A stretch of 64,000 nt of DNA from Erythrocercus mccallii (GCA_013397435.1 VZRG01002513.1:1-64000), one strand, 5' to 3'; counted from the stretch's first letter, positions 26,301-38,557 are shown. Notes: generated by a model not told the origin, from the sequence alone. Translations and numbers: made by a program.

Positions 26301-29300
26301 ATAGGAGATCGTCATGCTTTTATGGATGAACTTCATGTTTTTAAGGGTATTTTCCAATCAAAATGATTCTAATAAATATATTTCAGGTCTTCAGTTTGGG
26401 TGTTAATGGATATCTGCTCAAAGGGGCAGGAGGCCATTGGTGACAGGCATTCCTTGATGCAGTCTGAGGACTGTGATAAGTCAGCATTCAGAGATCTTGG
26501 AAAATATTATGTTGGGAAGATTATATAATTGTCTTTTGTGATAAGACTACACTTGACCAACAGAGAAGAAAACTGTGACAAAGTAAATGAGCAAGCATTT
26601 TACATATACAGTGTTGGTCTTGTTTTTAGAGATGGAATAAAAATGCATTTTGTTACAGTTTTTGTGTTCTCAAAGGAGAAGTTGCCCTACTCAAATGCTA
26701 AAAGGGCGGCTGTAGTTTGTCAATAATGTGATGTTGGTCTCATAAAACTTGCAAGCCTTTTGGCCAGTCGTAAGGAAGCATTAAACTTTTCAAGAGAGTC
26801 TGATAAGCTAACTCCCTTAGTCCTCAAAGAGGAGGCAGTTCATGCCAGGTATTGGCCAAAAATAACTGTTGGGATTTAACACAGTAAGCATGTGTCTCAT
26901 CAGCATTCTGCAACACTGCCAAAGATTGCTACAGCATGAAGGAGAAAGAAACAAAGAAACATAAGGAGAAGGGGGAGAAAGGAAGCTAATGAGAAGAAAA
27001 ATTGCTTTTTAACTGTTCATTGCAACTATTTTGGTTTCCCAGTGAACCTGAACAGTATCTTAGATGATAATGTGGGGAAGCTACCATTTTTGGCACCTGA
27101 GAGGGACACATTTGCAGTTGGGCACTCTGGAAAGAACTAGTTTAAGTATTTGCTGGACAGTGACAGAATGGAGTTTCTGTGCTTTCCGAATGTCTTGCTG
27201 AATTGGGACTTTAGCCTGATTCCAGTGGTGGAAGTGCCCCCCAAAATTGTTGGTTTTCACCTCGGACTGCCATGGACCATGCTCCCTTATTAATGAAGGA
27301 TTCACACTTCATACATGTATCCAAATCTGTTTAGCTGCTCTGGGAGTATAAAACACCTTAAAGTAGTTGTAAATACCACATGGTGCAAGACTTTTTCCTT
27401 AAATGACAGTCAAACAAAAGGTAATTCTGTCTGTATAATTTAGTAGACTTTTTTTAGCACTGGACAGCATAAAGTGTAGTTGCTGAGAGGTGTTCAAAGG
27501 AAATTTGAGAAGACTCCTGCTTGGGTGGGCCTTCATAATTCCTTTCACTGAGTCATTTAGAATAGCAGAGAGCTACTCTTCCTCTGAAGAGCTCCCCTCT
27601 CCTTTGCAGCTGACAATGCTCTCCCTGATTTGCTGGGTCTGACAGAAATACAGCTGAAGTCAAGGTGTTAAACTCCACTCATCAGAAAGATGCCAATGTG
27701 TGTGTCACACCTCTTGAAGATGTAAAGCTGAGAGGTTCAGAAAGTCACTTGGCGGGACATGGGTGGCAGCCACATTGCCACTCTTTTTCCAAAGGAAGCG
27801 ATTCCTGTGAGTTTTGCTCTGTGTATGTACACCTTTCTCTACCTGTTCTCTCACACTTCATGTTCTACCAATAAATTTTGAATTCAGAGGTTAGATTCAC
27901 ATTGGTCTCAAAATATTAAGTTAGATATGAAAACAAGCATTGCTAGTGTCCTACCATACACCAAGACCAATCTGCCATGCAGTCCTCATCACATAATGAA
28001 GAGTTTTCATAACCTCCAGGAGAAACTTGTTTGGTACATGACCTAAATGAACAGGATGCAAATGTTTGGGAACATTATTCAACCTCCAGTTCCCAGAATT
28101 GCTTGTCTGCAGATAGTGGAAGTGTTGTGCTGCTTATTGCAGGAAGAATTTTCTGGCTTTCCTGTGTTGTAAAGGTCCTTTACAGCTACAGCTATGATGT
28201 TTGCTATCACACTGTGAGGTTGACTGATGGTAATATAAGTTCTAAAGTTTTGTCTGCACTTACGGTTTAAGAAGAATCTGACTGAAAGGAAGATTTACAG
28301 GCTGTAAAGCATGTATGCAAAAATTCAGTTGCTCAAGGGGCTCTTCTCCTTTGTCCTCAGCACAGCATAAATTGTCAGGAAAGATGGGATCCAACTGAAA
28401 GCTCTAATGTTTCAGCTTTGTTGAAAGGGAAAGTAGAAAAAGCTAAAAAACCTTTTCTGGGGATATCTTTGATATGGCTAAGGAAGTGGAGACTGCTCTG
28501 TATCTACCTGAATTCTACTTCTGAAAAAGATGAAATGAAATATTTCTACCCTTTGTACCTGTAACAGACACAAAACTACAATCTAGGGAGTCTCTATAGG
28601 CTTCAGGAATATTCTTCGGTCCATTTACTAGCTTAGCCTCTTATTCGTTTTCAGACTTGCTTTGTATTTGGCTGAAGAAAAGGTGGCTTAGAATCAAAAC
28701 ACTTTAAATATTGTTCCTCAGTAACTTGCTGAGTGTGTGTTGTGTTCTACTTCCCTTCCAGAGGATTACGGCCACATGAAGGCAGGCTGGAGTTTCTGCT
28801 GGGCTGTGTCATGAAATACCTTTCCTTTCTGTAACAGTTTTGACCACCGACAAGTGACTTTTTTTCTGACGTGCCTTAATGTGGAAGCATGTAGTAAATA
28901 TTCTAAAGGCAGGGCTGACAGTGGGGCTTCTAAGCAATTTTGATACTTTTGATGTCTCTAAAACAATGTTGCTGGGCTTCTATTTATTCCTGCAATCTGT
29001 GCTGTCCTCAGAGCCACTCTAGAAATAATAGCCATATTAATAACATCAACACCTTTCCAAATCAATTAATCCCCTTGAATTCTCTTGGGAGGAGGCAAAT
29101 AGGAGGGGAAAACAGCAAACTCAGAAACAGACCTTTGAAAAGAATTAGCTTGAGACCATAAGATGAGAGAAACCTGACAAACTGTCCAAACATAGAGTAT
29201 TCTGCAGCCTCTAGAGAGGTGTCAGGCTGGGACATGGTGCTTATGGGGCAGACACTGGGATTGTGAGCGAACATTGAGCAGACAGAATAGAGGGCTTCTT

Positions 29301-29613
29301 TTGTCCTGGCATGGGGCTCCCGGAAGCAAATCAAGGCAGTTGGCCAGAACAAGGTGTTTTAGAGAAATTGTATGTTTGTGTTCTGTAAACATTTGTTTCA
29401 CTGAGCTGCAAAGCTGAGAGGAACCACCAGGCATTGCAATGGAGACAAACATGCAGAAGCAGCATTTGGGGGAGACCTAAAAGCTGATCTCACTTCTAGA
29501 TTCCTCATAGCTTATAACCAGACAAATCCTTCCTTCTACTCTCCTGTTCTGTGGCCTTAAATTGCAACAGCAGGCATGAAACCTTCACGGTTTGCTTTAT
29601 GCTGTAGGTTCTT
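20349..29613. other. Non-coding DNA, no gene recognised
   Basis: Long unique stretch with low repeat content. At 22260-22700, open frames of about 130 codons (minus) and 82 codons (plus) overlap in a locally GC-richer patch. Neither resembles a known protein. A degenerate A-rich CCAAA-type string lies at 23025-23050. No splice-bounded exon or repeat family was recognised. The composition fits intergenic or intronic DNA. Confidence 0.6.
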
Positions 29614-29630
29614 CTTTTTTTTTTTTTTTT
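29614..29630 (-). repeat. T16 run (A16 on the minus strand)
   Basis: A homopolymer of about 16 T follows TTC. Read on the minus strand it is an A tail preceded, roughly 45 bases upstream, by an AATAAA word. That arrangement is slightly too far apart for a classic poly-A site. No recognisable retrocopied body could be identified. Confidence 0.9.
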
Positions 29631-32214
29631 GTCTTTAGTTGGGCTCCGGGAAATAACTGTGATTAAACCACTTTTATTCTCAGCTAACTTCTGTCTCCAT
29701 TTATCTCTAAGAACTCCCCTTTGCACCAGCCTTCCAGTAGTGCAGCTGGACTGAGGGCATTTTTCCTTTCCTCTTTTCTGATAAGTGAGGGTGAGAACAG
29801 ATTTGGCTGAGCTGGTCCAGCCCTTCGTGGAAGTCCTGCTGCTGCACAGGACTCCCCTCCTACTTCTACGTGTTTGTTTCCTATCCTGTGCCAATCTGAT
29901 GTCTAAAAAGTCTCAGACCCCATCCTTTCTCTTCAGAGCAAGAGTAGTCACTGCATCTTTGAAGAGGTTTCAGTGGCCTGAAGAAGAGATTTTAAGAAGG
30001 TCTGGGTTTGTCTGCACCCTAGGTGGTATAAAATGAGGTCAGGCAGTCATGGCAAAATTTAGGACTTCATAAATATTTGGTCATGTTATGAAGATGTTAC
30101 TCTGTTCCCTTAGATAAAGGTGTGTGGGACAGTTGTCTTCATGATGTTGAGTGTCCACTAGCAAAATATGCTTTGAAATGTAGAAATTTATTCAAAATTG
30201 TGATTGTGTGATTGTGTGATTCAAAAAAGTGATTGTGTCCATTGCCTTGTTCTACAGTGGCAGTAGAAGTCTTCAAATAGCTTAAAAAACAATTATGACA
30301 GATAATATATAATTTTTTTTCTTTCTCCTTAAGTATTTAGTAAATTGTGTGCTTTTCTTTTTGTAACAAATATGCGAACAGATCAGGGATGATTAAATAC
30401 TAAGGTCTGCTTCAGAGAAAATGAACACTAATATGGTGGACTGTTTTAGAAATGGATATCTTCTGATTGATAATGAAATCAGACAATGCAAATCAAGTGA
30501 AAAAGAATTAGAACTGATGCCTGGCAGACTAGTTGTTTACAAGATTCTTCTGTGTGCTCTAATGTGTGGTATTTTTGCCAAGACTTACTAAATGATGAAA
30601 TGATACTGCAATTAGAATTAAGACTGGCAGGGACATTTGTTAAAATTCTGCTATTTCTTCTCCAAAACATAATCAATTAAAAAAAGGCCTTTGAAAATAA
30701 TGAGAACAAATGAGAAGCCAGGAAGTCGCCAAGTAATCACTTGGCTGGTTCTGTTTAGAGAAACCGGAAAATTCTTCCCAGTCACAATTAAAAATTAAAT
30801 TACACAAATTATGTCCTCTGTCCTGCAAGTTCATAGGGTGGATGTGTCTGAAAGAGAGGAATAGCTGTAAAACTGCCTACTTCTCTGCAGGAGAGAAGGC
30901 AGTAAAAGGTCAGGTTTAACCTTCCCTATAAACAAAATCATCATGTTCTGAAAAAAGTTATTAAAAACCCATTTACCGCTCTAACTATTTGCTATCACCA
31001 AGTGAGATCCTTACAGCTAGCTGATGATTCTAAAACTAATCACAGACCCAATTATATGCTTATAAATATTATTATCAAATTATTGATTTGCATAGCCTGA
31101 GCACACAAAACATCAACCTGGATTAATATCTTATTGTTCCAGGGATGGTATGAGTAGAATGAAAAGTCAGACCTCAGTAAATATTACAGTATGAAAAGGG
31201 AAACCCCAGTTAGGCTGAGCAAAACTCTGAAAGAAAACAGGTGTCTGAAGAGAACAGAGAGGAGTTGTTAGATTTGGTTTGGTGTTTATTTGGTTTCTTT
31301 TTCTGTGTGATTGAAGACTGAGGCTGAGGGTTCCACTGGCACATCATTCCCTGCTTCCAGGTCGCACACGCTTCACTTAAGGATTGAGCAACCTATCTGT
31401 CAGTAATGAACTTTTGAGACGTCCTCATAAGCTCTTCTGAGAAAAATAGACCCTCAGTTTTCTGTAAAATCTACAAGTTTTAGTAATTAATCCAGCATTT
31501 GAAGTCAAGTTCTGGAAACAAAACAAACAAAGAAGCCCCCCACTCCTTGCCCTGCAATTCTTATGCCTCGATACCAGAAATGGGAGAATATTCAACCAAC
31601 TTTGGAAAACCAGATGAGACCTGAATTGTCTATTGTAAAAATGGGAGTCTAGAGCATTTTAAAATGAGACTTCTAAAAGCTCTTTAATTTCATTGCTACT
31701 AAACTTATATGCAAAGCTTTTGAGGCTAGGGCGACTGGCAACAAGATGGATTATTCTGTTCACACAGTACAATAGCAATTAAATGTACAATGAAAGCCTT
31801 GACAAGATTCTGCCAAAATTACTGAAATTATATTGAGCCAGACTCGTGACTAGTGCAACTCCATCTGTGTCAGTGTTGCTGCTACCTCTAAGCACGGAGA
31901 GATGATGAGTCATGAGGAAAGGTGTATTTTCAAGGAAAGAGAGGGGAAATGGGTAATTGTAGTACAAATATGAAGCAAGTTTCTAAAATTGCGTTTGACA
32001 AAAGACAGCGTTCTTTGATATTTTCCCAGCTGGTTAAAATTTAACTAGTTTCAGGAGACAGCGTACGGAGTTTGGTCAGAACCAGTGTAGGGAGGGGAAG
32101 CTTTTCATAAAGAATTGCTAACAAATGGGATTCAACACTCAAGAGGCTCAGATGGCCTATTAATTCTGGTCCTGGCTTTCTTCCAAAACAACTGTGCTTC
32201 TCTTAATTCATGGC
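29631..32214. other. Non-coding DNA with a small GATTGTGT repeat
   Basis: Unique AT-rich DNA. At 30202-30221 an 8-base unit GATTGTGT is tandemly repeated about 2.5 times, with another copy at 30231-30238. A frame of about 130 codons on the minus strand (29505-29894) runs through the T16 tract into lysine-rich low complexity and is not credible as a protein. Confidence 0.6.
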
Positions 32215-32690
32215 TAATTTCTATCAGCGATACCAAGAGACCATTTCTTTTTTCGACAGGAAGCATCCACATTGCTTAAATGGATTCGTGTGAGGGGCTT
32301 TAGCCAGCAGACATTGATTGGCTTCTCTCTGGGGCCCGCTGGAGGCCCGATGGGTTCTGGTTTGACACAGGCAGCAAATGAAATACGACCTCCTGTAAAC
32401 GGGCCTGAGCTTTTGGGCCTTTGTGGAATCCGGGAGCTAAGGACCTTTTCAATCCCTTTTAATTAATGAAGTGATTTGACTTGACTGAGATTACACTTGC
32501 AATAATGAATTAAAAAGTAATAAAAAAGAAATCTCTTAACAAATATGCAACAGGGAACGAGGACCAAATTCAGTGCGTATCTGATCCCCGCTGTATATCT
32601 CATTTCTGTGTGCACTGCAGATCGATAGTTTTAAAAGGGAGGCTCTTATTTTCCAAGCACTGACATCTGCATGCTTCATTTTTTCAAGTG
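32215..32690. promoter_or_regulatory. Strongest candidate conserved non-coding element (32.2-32.7 kb)
   Basis: This block differs from its flanks. It keeps about a dozen CpGs in roughly 470 bases of otherwise CpG-poor DNA (for example in CCCGCTGG, CCCGATGG, TACGACC, AACGGGCC, TCCGGGAG, AACGAGG, ATCGAT). It also contains dense motif-like words: CCTTTGTGG (SOX/TCF-like), TTTTAATTAATGAAG (paired homeodomain cores) and GAATTAAAAAGTAAT. Retained CpG usually means low germline methylation or purifying selection. On the plus strand a splice-acceptor-like TTTCTTTTTTCGACAG ends at 32259 and opens directly into a frame running to TAA at 32467-32469, so an exon cannot be excluded. I favour a developmental enhancer or ultraconserved-type element. 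Confidence 0.45.
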
Positions 32691-34452
32691 GTCTTCTACA
32701 GAAGATTAAAATTATGGTGATCTCATATGCCTGGATGATTATTTTAGTCCTTTCTTATCTCTGTTGTGCTAAACTCTATTCCTCAGGATTCTTGACATCT
32801 TATCTCAGCCACCTCTGTGGTGTACTTGTCTTCTGTGGTATGGCCGTTTTTAGCTGCACTTTACTCCATACCAGTGAGCAATGGTCACTGTGTATATTTT
32901 GTAATGGGAATGCAGTCACTCAATGTCACTTCTGATGGGCACATAGTGAGTGTGAATCTGTGCCCAGCTCAATTTAAATGATTATGTATTATGTCCGAAT
33001 TATCTCTGTATTATGTCTGAAATCACGGCTGCATTTCCCTCCCACCCCTTTCATTGTACTGTAAAGTGACATGTTGTAGAGATAATCCCAAATTTTCTTG
33101 GAGAACATCACATTCCGACTCTGATGGGTCTGTCATAATTTTGGAGATACAACTCACTGTCACTTGCTTTTTTCCAGTCTGTTTTGAGTTCAGGTTTAAG
33201 TCCGTGCAAGTCTAGAAAAGCTCCACAGTAATAGTGTGGGGCCATTCTGATCCAAGAACTGTGGCTCAGACTTCTCCCTGATCATGTTTCAAGGTGTCTG
33301 AAGAGTCTTTCTTACCAGCTGAGAGGCTGTTTTGTTTAAACATCTGATTGAAACACTCAAATCAAAGCAGTTACTGAAATGGAAGGAAAATATAGGTTGA
33401 TGGAATAAATGGATCAAAGCCCCTGTATTCTTGGCATGAACATTTCAAGAACATCAAGTGTATTTAAGTGCATAGATAAGGTTAGCTAAAGAAAATCATG
33501 GGGAAAACTTCATTCCAAGAGTTACATTTGTACATTTGTATTGTGTGTTTGTTCATGGAGGTGCACAAGATGCTGTGTGTGAGCACACCACAGTGCATTC
33601 TGATACACTGAGGGATCTTGGAGCCTTCCACTCACAGGATTTCCACTGTGAGGGAATTGTGAGGCCACTGTAGTACACAATGTACTTTACTATATTATAG
33701 GATGTGCTTGAAGTTCAGTTAACTCAGTTTCTTTCTATTTATGACAACCAGTTGTCTTCCTCTGCTACAGCATAGATTTATTCTAATTCTTCTTTTGTAT
33801 ATTTGTCTATGGGAACCACTGTATTTTTTCTTCTGTAAAAAAGGAATACCATCAATATAATGTTGAAGTATGTTGAAGAAACCTTAAAATTGTCAGATTT
33901 CTAAGAATTGTTTCATCATTTGACAGACTAGAGCAAAACAGAGGTACAGATGTCATAAAGGCCTTCTGTATCCACTGGGAGCTCATTAAAAAGCAGTTAC
34001 ACTTAGATACTATTAGGTTTTTAGAATGAGAAGGATCTTGCCATGTACAAGAGGAGAATTTAGAGTGGTAAACACTGAGCAGTAATGTAGCTATTGGTTA
34101 AATAGCAAAGCATAATTTCTATTATAACTTCAGTTTCCAGCATTTACAGCTTGGTTAAGATGCCACTTAATTACACAAATTTGTAAGAAGTATCTTCTTA
34201 ATTGCTAATGTAGTGGGAGAATCCACAGAGAGGTGGTTATCATCTACTTTAATCTGTTGTCTATTGCTTAAAAATAAGTGACCGAAAATTAAACCCCCCT
34301 GCTCTCTGGAGAAGTTTCCTTGCAGATTTACGTTTAGAACTACAGTAGTTTTAGATGCATGTGTAGACTTTTATACTAATTGGAAATTAGAAGTAATCAG
34401 TGAATGAACAAACAGCCGTTTCTAAAAAAATGTGATTTTACTGGCCAGGGAT
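32691..34452. other. Non-coding DNA
   Basis: AT-rich unique sequence between the motif-dense block and the CpG island. It contains a short TACATTTG duplication near 33523-33540. No coding frame of interest. Confidence 0.6.
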
Positions 34453-34458
34453 ACCTAC

Positions 34459-34483
34459 CTGATATTCTGAAAGAACCACGCAT
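34459..34483 (-). other. Candidate minus-strand first coding exon end (ATG plus splice donor)
   Basis: On the minus strand, leaving the CpG island, an ATG in a favourable context (ACC before the ATG) at 34483 is followed 25 bases later by a consensus donor, CAG|GTAGGT, with the intron starting at 34458. It would encode only MRGSFRIS plus one base. The ATG sits inside a 16-base hairpin (GAACCA and TGGTTC arms, 34473-34488). An upstream ATG followed at once by TAG lies near 34530. This is what a short first coding exon of a CpG-island gene could look like, but with eight codons it may be coincidence. Confidence 0.2.
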
Positions 34484-34540
34484 GGTTCGTAAAGAGTTAA
34501 ACCTGCCAGATGCGGGGTTCTTAACTACATTTTCCTTTGA

Positions 34541-34960
34541 AACTTCCTCGCGGTACTTTTAAGCCCACACAACCCATTTGGCGAGTACGCTCCGGGAAGA
34601 TTTAGTAACTCTCCTATTTTCACCATTACTCCGCAGCAGCTGCCGCAGCTCGGAACTTGGATGACTGCGGACAGCGCGCGGCAAACACGGGCGGCTGCGA
34701 GCAGGGCAGGGATGGATCCCGCTCCTTCGGGATGTGCCGGGAAGGGTGCCAGCCCCTCGGGGCTGCCGGAACCCGCGCCACAAAGTCCTGTGGAGCTGCA
34801 GCCGAGGGCGAGCGTGTGATTCCCGGCGGGCCCGGGCCGTGCGGTGGCGGCGCGGCACCAGGTGGCAGCAGCGCACCGGGGACCGTGCGGGGCCGCCCGC
34901 GGAGCAAGCGGAGAACGGGGCGCGGGCCCCCGGAGGGAGGTTTGGCCTTGGATGGAAAGC
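34541..34960. promoter_or_regulatory. CpG island, probable promoter
   Basis: About 420 bases contain roughly 45 CpG dinucleotides by hand count, against nearly none in the flanking kilobases, and are strongly GC-rich with runs such as GCGGTGGCGGCGCGG. Long open frames appear in several frames on both strands (up to about 145 codons), as stop-poor GC-rich DNA produces; none resembles a known protein. Unmethylated CpG islands mark most vertebrate promoters. A donor-like site exists on each side: minus strand at 34459/34458 and plus strand at 35045/35046. Divergent transcription is therefore possible. I see no TATA box. The downstream gene cannot be named from this window. Confidence 0.7.
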
Positions 34961-35046
34961 ATCCCCCTGGGAGAGATGCCCTTAGTGCGGGGATGGTTGG
35001 AGGGGTCTTGGTCGTGTGGGAAGTGGTGCAGGAAGGGAAGGCCAGG
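34961..35046 (+). other. Candidate plus-strand first exon end at splice donor
   Basis: The GC-rich sequence on the right flank of the CpG island ends in GGCCAG|GTAATA, a good donor with the exon ending at 35045. AT-rich DNA begins straight after. In the long plus-strand frame through the island the donor overlaps a TAA stop, so an exon ending here would more likely be untranslated or use another frame. A non-coding first exon is the simplest reading. Confidence 0.2.
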
Positions 35047-35059
35047 TAATATATCGGTG

Positions 35060-37009
35060 TCTCAACTTAGAAATGTGCGAGTCTGATGGCTTTATAAAGC
35101 TTCTGCTTATAGCTATGTGGTGGGTGACTAAAAGAAGAAAATCATCTTGGAGGGAGATGGCAAGCTGGCTGGAGCACAGGAGGATGGAAGTTGGCCATAG
35201 GTTACAGATATAAACACGTACATGCACACACTTGCTTGCATGTGGTGGTGATACCTCAGTTTAGTTATCTTAACATCCCAGCACTGTGAACTTACCGTAA
35301 AGGAGATAATAAAGTTCATTTTCTGTAGGTAGATCTGCTGGATTTAGTGTTCATAAATATTTTGAATTACCTGGAAAATATCCTTGAGACTAGAGATATT
35401 ATGAAGGAGGGGAAGGAAGAAAGAGATGCGTTTATTTGGCAAAATGTGAAGAGATCACTGAGGTTGGCTACCCACCAGAGAAGGCAGTGACAGCAGGAAG
35501 TTTTCTTAAACTTTGAATACAATCAAGTGGAAAATGGAGGAATGATACTGGGGAAGGTATGTGAGCGAGACTATATTCAAGCACCTTGTCAATAGGTTGA
35601 CAATCTAGATATGAGGAAATGACTGTTTAAAAAAATGCAGAGTGAAATATTAAGGAGCGACACAATGGATGAGTAAAACCTATTTTCTTTTCCAAAATTT
35701 GGGAGCAGTGGGAGGATGAGGTCTGTGAGGCAGGAACAAAACTTTGTGGAATGGTAAAAACTTTAGTGTAGTAGAAAGGAGGACTATATGGAAAAGAGAG
35801 TTGAAGGATTATGCTGAGAAGGAAGAAGGCCAAGAGACCGCTGAGATCTCTTTCAGGAGAATTGGAAAAGCCATAGAAGGAATTCGAGAGGGCCACCCTC
35901 AAATTTAAAGTATATTCCATCCTCATCAGTACATTAGCAGGTGAATTGCTGAGAGCTCAGAGACTCTGGCAGAGTCTGGCATTTGGAAATTAAGTTCCTA
36001 GCTGGAAATATGTGCGTATTATTTTCTAATGTGGAAACTTGGGGCTCTGTGACCCATTTACCTCCAGTTTCCCTTAAATCAACTCTTTGGGTGTCACTAG
36101 TTTGATATTGTATCTGAGATTTATTGGTGAGATTTGTGCTGCGCTGCTGTACTCCGGTTCCAATGTGCACTGTGTTCCCTGGCAGTACTCATTTCTATGA
36201 TCCCTCCAAAGTCCTATGAGGAGGTGATGACAATATTTCATAAGTTTTCCCTCCCTGGATCCAATAGTGCTTTATGATAGCCGTCAGCATCCTGATTCTC
36301 CCTGTGTAAACAGAGACTCCGTGCCGAGGATTAGATGGAGACGTGAAAGACAGGTCCATTTAGTCACTCTGCAGCATGATGGTCTGCATGTGCAGAAATC
36401 CCTCTTGGGAAATTTCTGGCTTGGTGTTTGCCAGAAGGAGCACCCAAGGAAAGATGTCCATGCTGTCCCCAGGCTGTGCTCCCCTTCCCTGATGGAGACA
36501 GCTCGCTGGGCTGTGCAGCTGGGATCTGGCCTGGCACACCTGTCTTTGTGATGTCTGTGGATTCAGATTATGCACGTTTGCTTCGATTGGAAAATTTTTA
36601 AAAAAATAGACATTCAGAAAAGCATAATTTCAGAAAAGAGTGTATCATCCTGAATGTACTACTAGGTCACAGTGTTTAATGCAGCACTTACCTGTGATGG
36701 TATTTACATTATGTTGCATCTTCCCTGCCTTGTGCCATGTGATCCTCTCAGCACATTGCCCTCTAGTATTGTCTAAATAAATACAAGACGAGTCAGCTAT
36801 AGAAATTGAGTTATTTTTACTATTTTCATGTAATAACTGTGAGCCCTGCAGGCCTAGTGCTGGCAAAATACCACAGATTTGTCATTTGGAAGCAGAAACT
36901 TCTGTATAATTTCCCAAATAGAATTTTGGTCCCCTCTGCTGCACTGAATTTGTTATTGTTGCATGTTTTTCCTGGTGTTTCTAATGAGCTGTTAATGAGC
37001 TGCTAACTA
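35060..37009. other. Non-coding DNA, purine-rich in part
   Basis: The plus strand is notably purine-rich over about 35390-35900, with many GAAGGA, GGAGGA and AGAGAG words. From 36260 to 36560 the DNA is GC-richer with overlapping open frames of about 94 codons (plus) and 71 codons (minus) of no recognisable family. No repeat family was identified. Confidence 0.55.
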
Positions 37010-37200
37010 TGTATGTAAATTAAATGGGGTTAGGCACTGAAAGGTTATCAGGAAATAAAAAGCCATATGATACTTCAAAGTGATATAAAATAAATTAGTG
37101 TATTTAATTTTGCTGGCACAAAGCTGATATTTAATAACCTATGGCCTCAATTCCTCTAAACGATGTTAATTTAAAACGTTTTCAATCTGTACCCCAGTGA
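37010..37200. promoter_or_regulatory. Weak candidate conserved non-coding element
   Basis: AT-rich non-repetitive block with TAAATTAAAT, ATAAATTAGTG, TTTAATTTTG, GATGTTAATTTAAAACG and two isolated CpGs in ACGATG and AACGTT. The texture resembles the other motif-dense blocks, but AT richness alone might explain it. Confidence 0.2.
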
Positions 37201-38540
37201 CATAGCAAACAAGTTCTTTCATTCCCCCTTCATTAGAAGATGTATCTGTACTGTAGGTGTGGGTTCCTCTGTGCCTCAACTGAATGATCAAGTCATTCAA
37301 GATAATTTGAGACCAGTGAAGCCTAATGTAAATATTTTTGTGATGATTTAATACAGCAGGTTAAGGATGTGGCCATGGTGAATGCTTTGACTGTGGTGAT
37401 CTTTTGAAAAGTATGATACTGACAGCTCAGCTGTCTTGCTTGTCACTTGTGATCATATTTTAGAACCCCAATAACAAGTTGTTGTGGACCAGGCTTTTCA
37501 CAACACAAAGGTGCTGTGATGAAGCCTCTTTCAGTGAAGGCCTCACCAGCTTGGAAAGAAGGGACAGCACAGCCTTTCCTTTAGTGTCCCAGCAGAAAGA
37601 TCTTAAAGAGCTGCAGCTTTGGAGGTTCACGAATGAAACCAAGATATCTCCTGTAAATATTAATATTTCCATTAGATGTATTGGTATCACAGGACAAGGA
37701 GCTGATCTTCTCCTTCTGTCTGACTGGGCAGGCATTAGTTAGGCTGAAAAACCCACGCTTTAATTCAGTGTTCACCTGAACCTCATAGATGTGCAAAGCA
37801 ACCCGGCATCAGCTCGGGGCTGTACTGCTCTGAGTGTGGTAGGTACAAAAAAAAAGTCCAGGCTAATTTTTAGTTTGGGCAATTGGGAAGCTGAGAAACA
37901 GTACCAGAGTGAAAAATCTAGGGCTCTGCATCACAAAATGTAATTTAGTCATTTGTTTGACAAGTGTAGTTTAGCTTAAATAATGTAGAATAATACTTCA
38001 GAGTATGCTAGCAAATGTTCTGCAGTATGTATTGTGAAATTAATGAGGTTGTGGTAATATGAGATCTCACTACCACACTTTGCCATTAAATGTTTGCTGA
38101 AAAGTAGGACAGGGCACAATTCTTTATGGTGGCTGACTTGTGAAGAAGTCTGGTTGGTCTGCTAGGAATCTGCATTATCCTGTCAGACTTCAGTATAAAT
38201 GGGTATTTGCTCCCTCACGTTGTATACTGCAGTTATGTATAAAATGTTGAAATCTGGATTTTTTTGTCATGATCTGAATGTTTAGGTTTTTTGCAGAATA
38301 TTATGCTTAGCTTAGTAGCAACATTTAAATTGTCTTGGAAACCAGAAGAATTGGTAGACTAAAAGAAAAGCATCTATAAGCATGCTGCTTTTGCTTCTCA
38401 TCATTTCCCGGAGTAGCTGCAGGAAATTCACCATATTTTGCTTCCATACCTAGCTTGGGAAGATGGACTTATTCTGAATTTCAGTCAACTCAGACATCTG
38501 CGATAAGATCCTTAACTGTACTTACATGGAACTATCCATT

Positions 38541-38557
38541 GTGTCACTGTGTGACAC
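38541..38557. repeat. Perfect short inverted repeat
   Basis: GTGTCAC and GTGACAC arms flank TGT, giving a perfect 17-base hairpin in unique DNA. The arms also contain TGTCAC/GTGACA words. A palindromic transcription-factor site or chance are both possible. Confidence 0.6.

Noticed and set aside
34525..35049. Several frames of 80-145 codons on both strands
   Set aside because: They overlap in almost every frame of the CpG island. GC-rich DNA lacks stops, and the translations are Arg/Gly/Ala/Pro-rich with no family signature.
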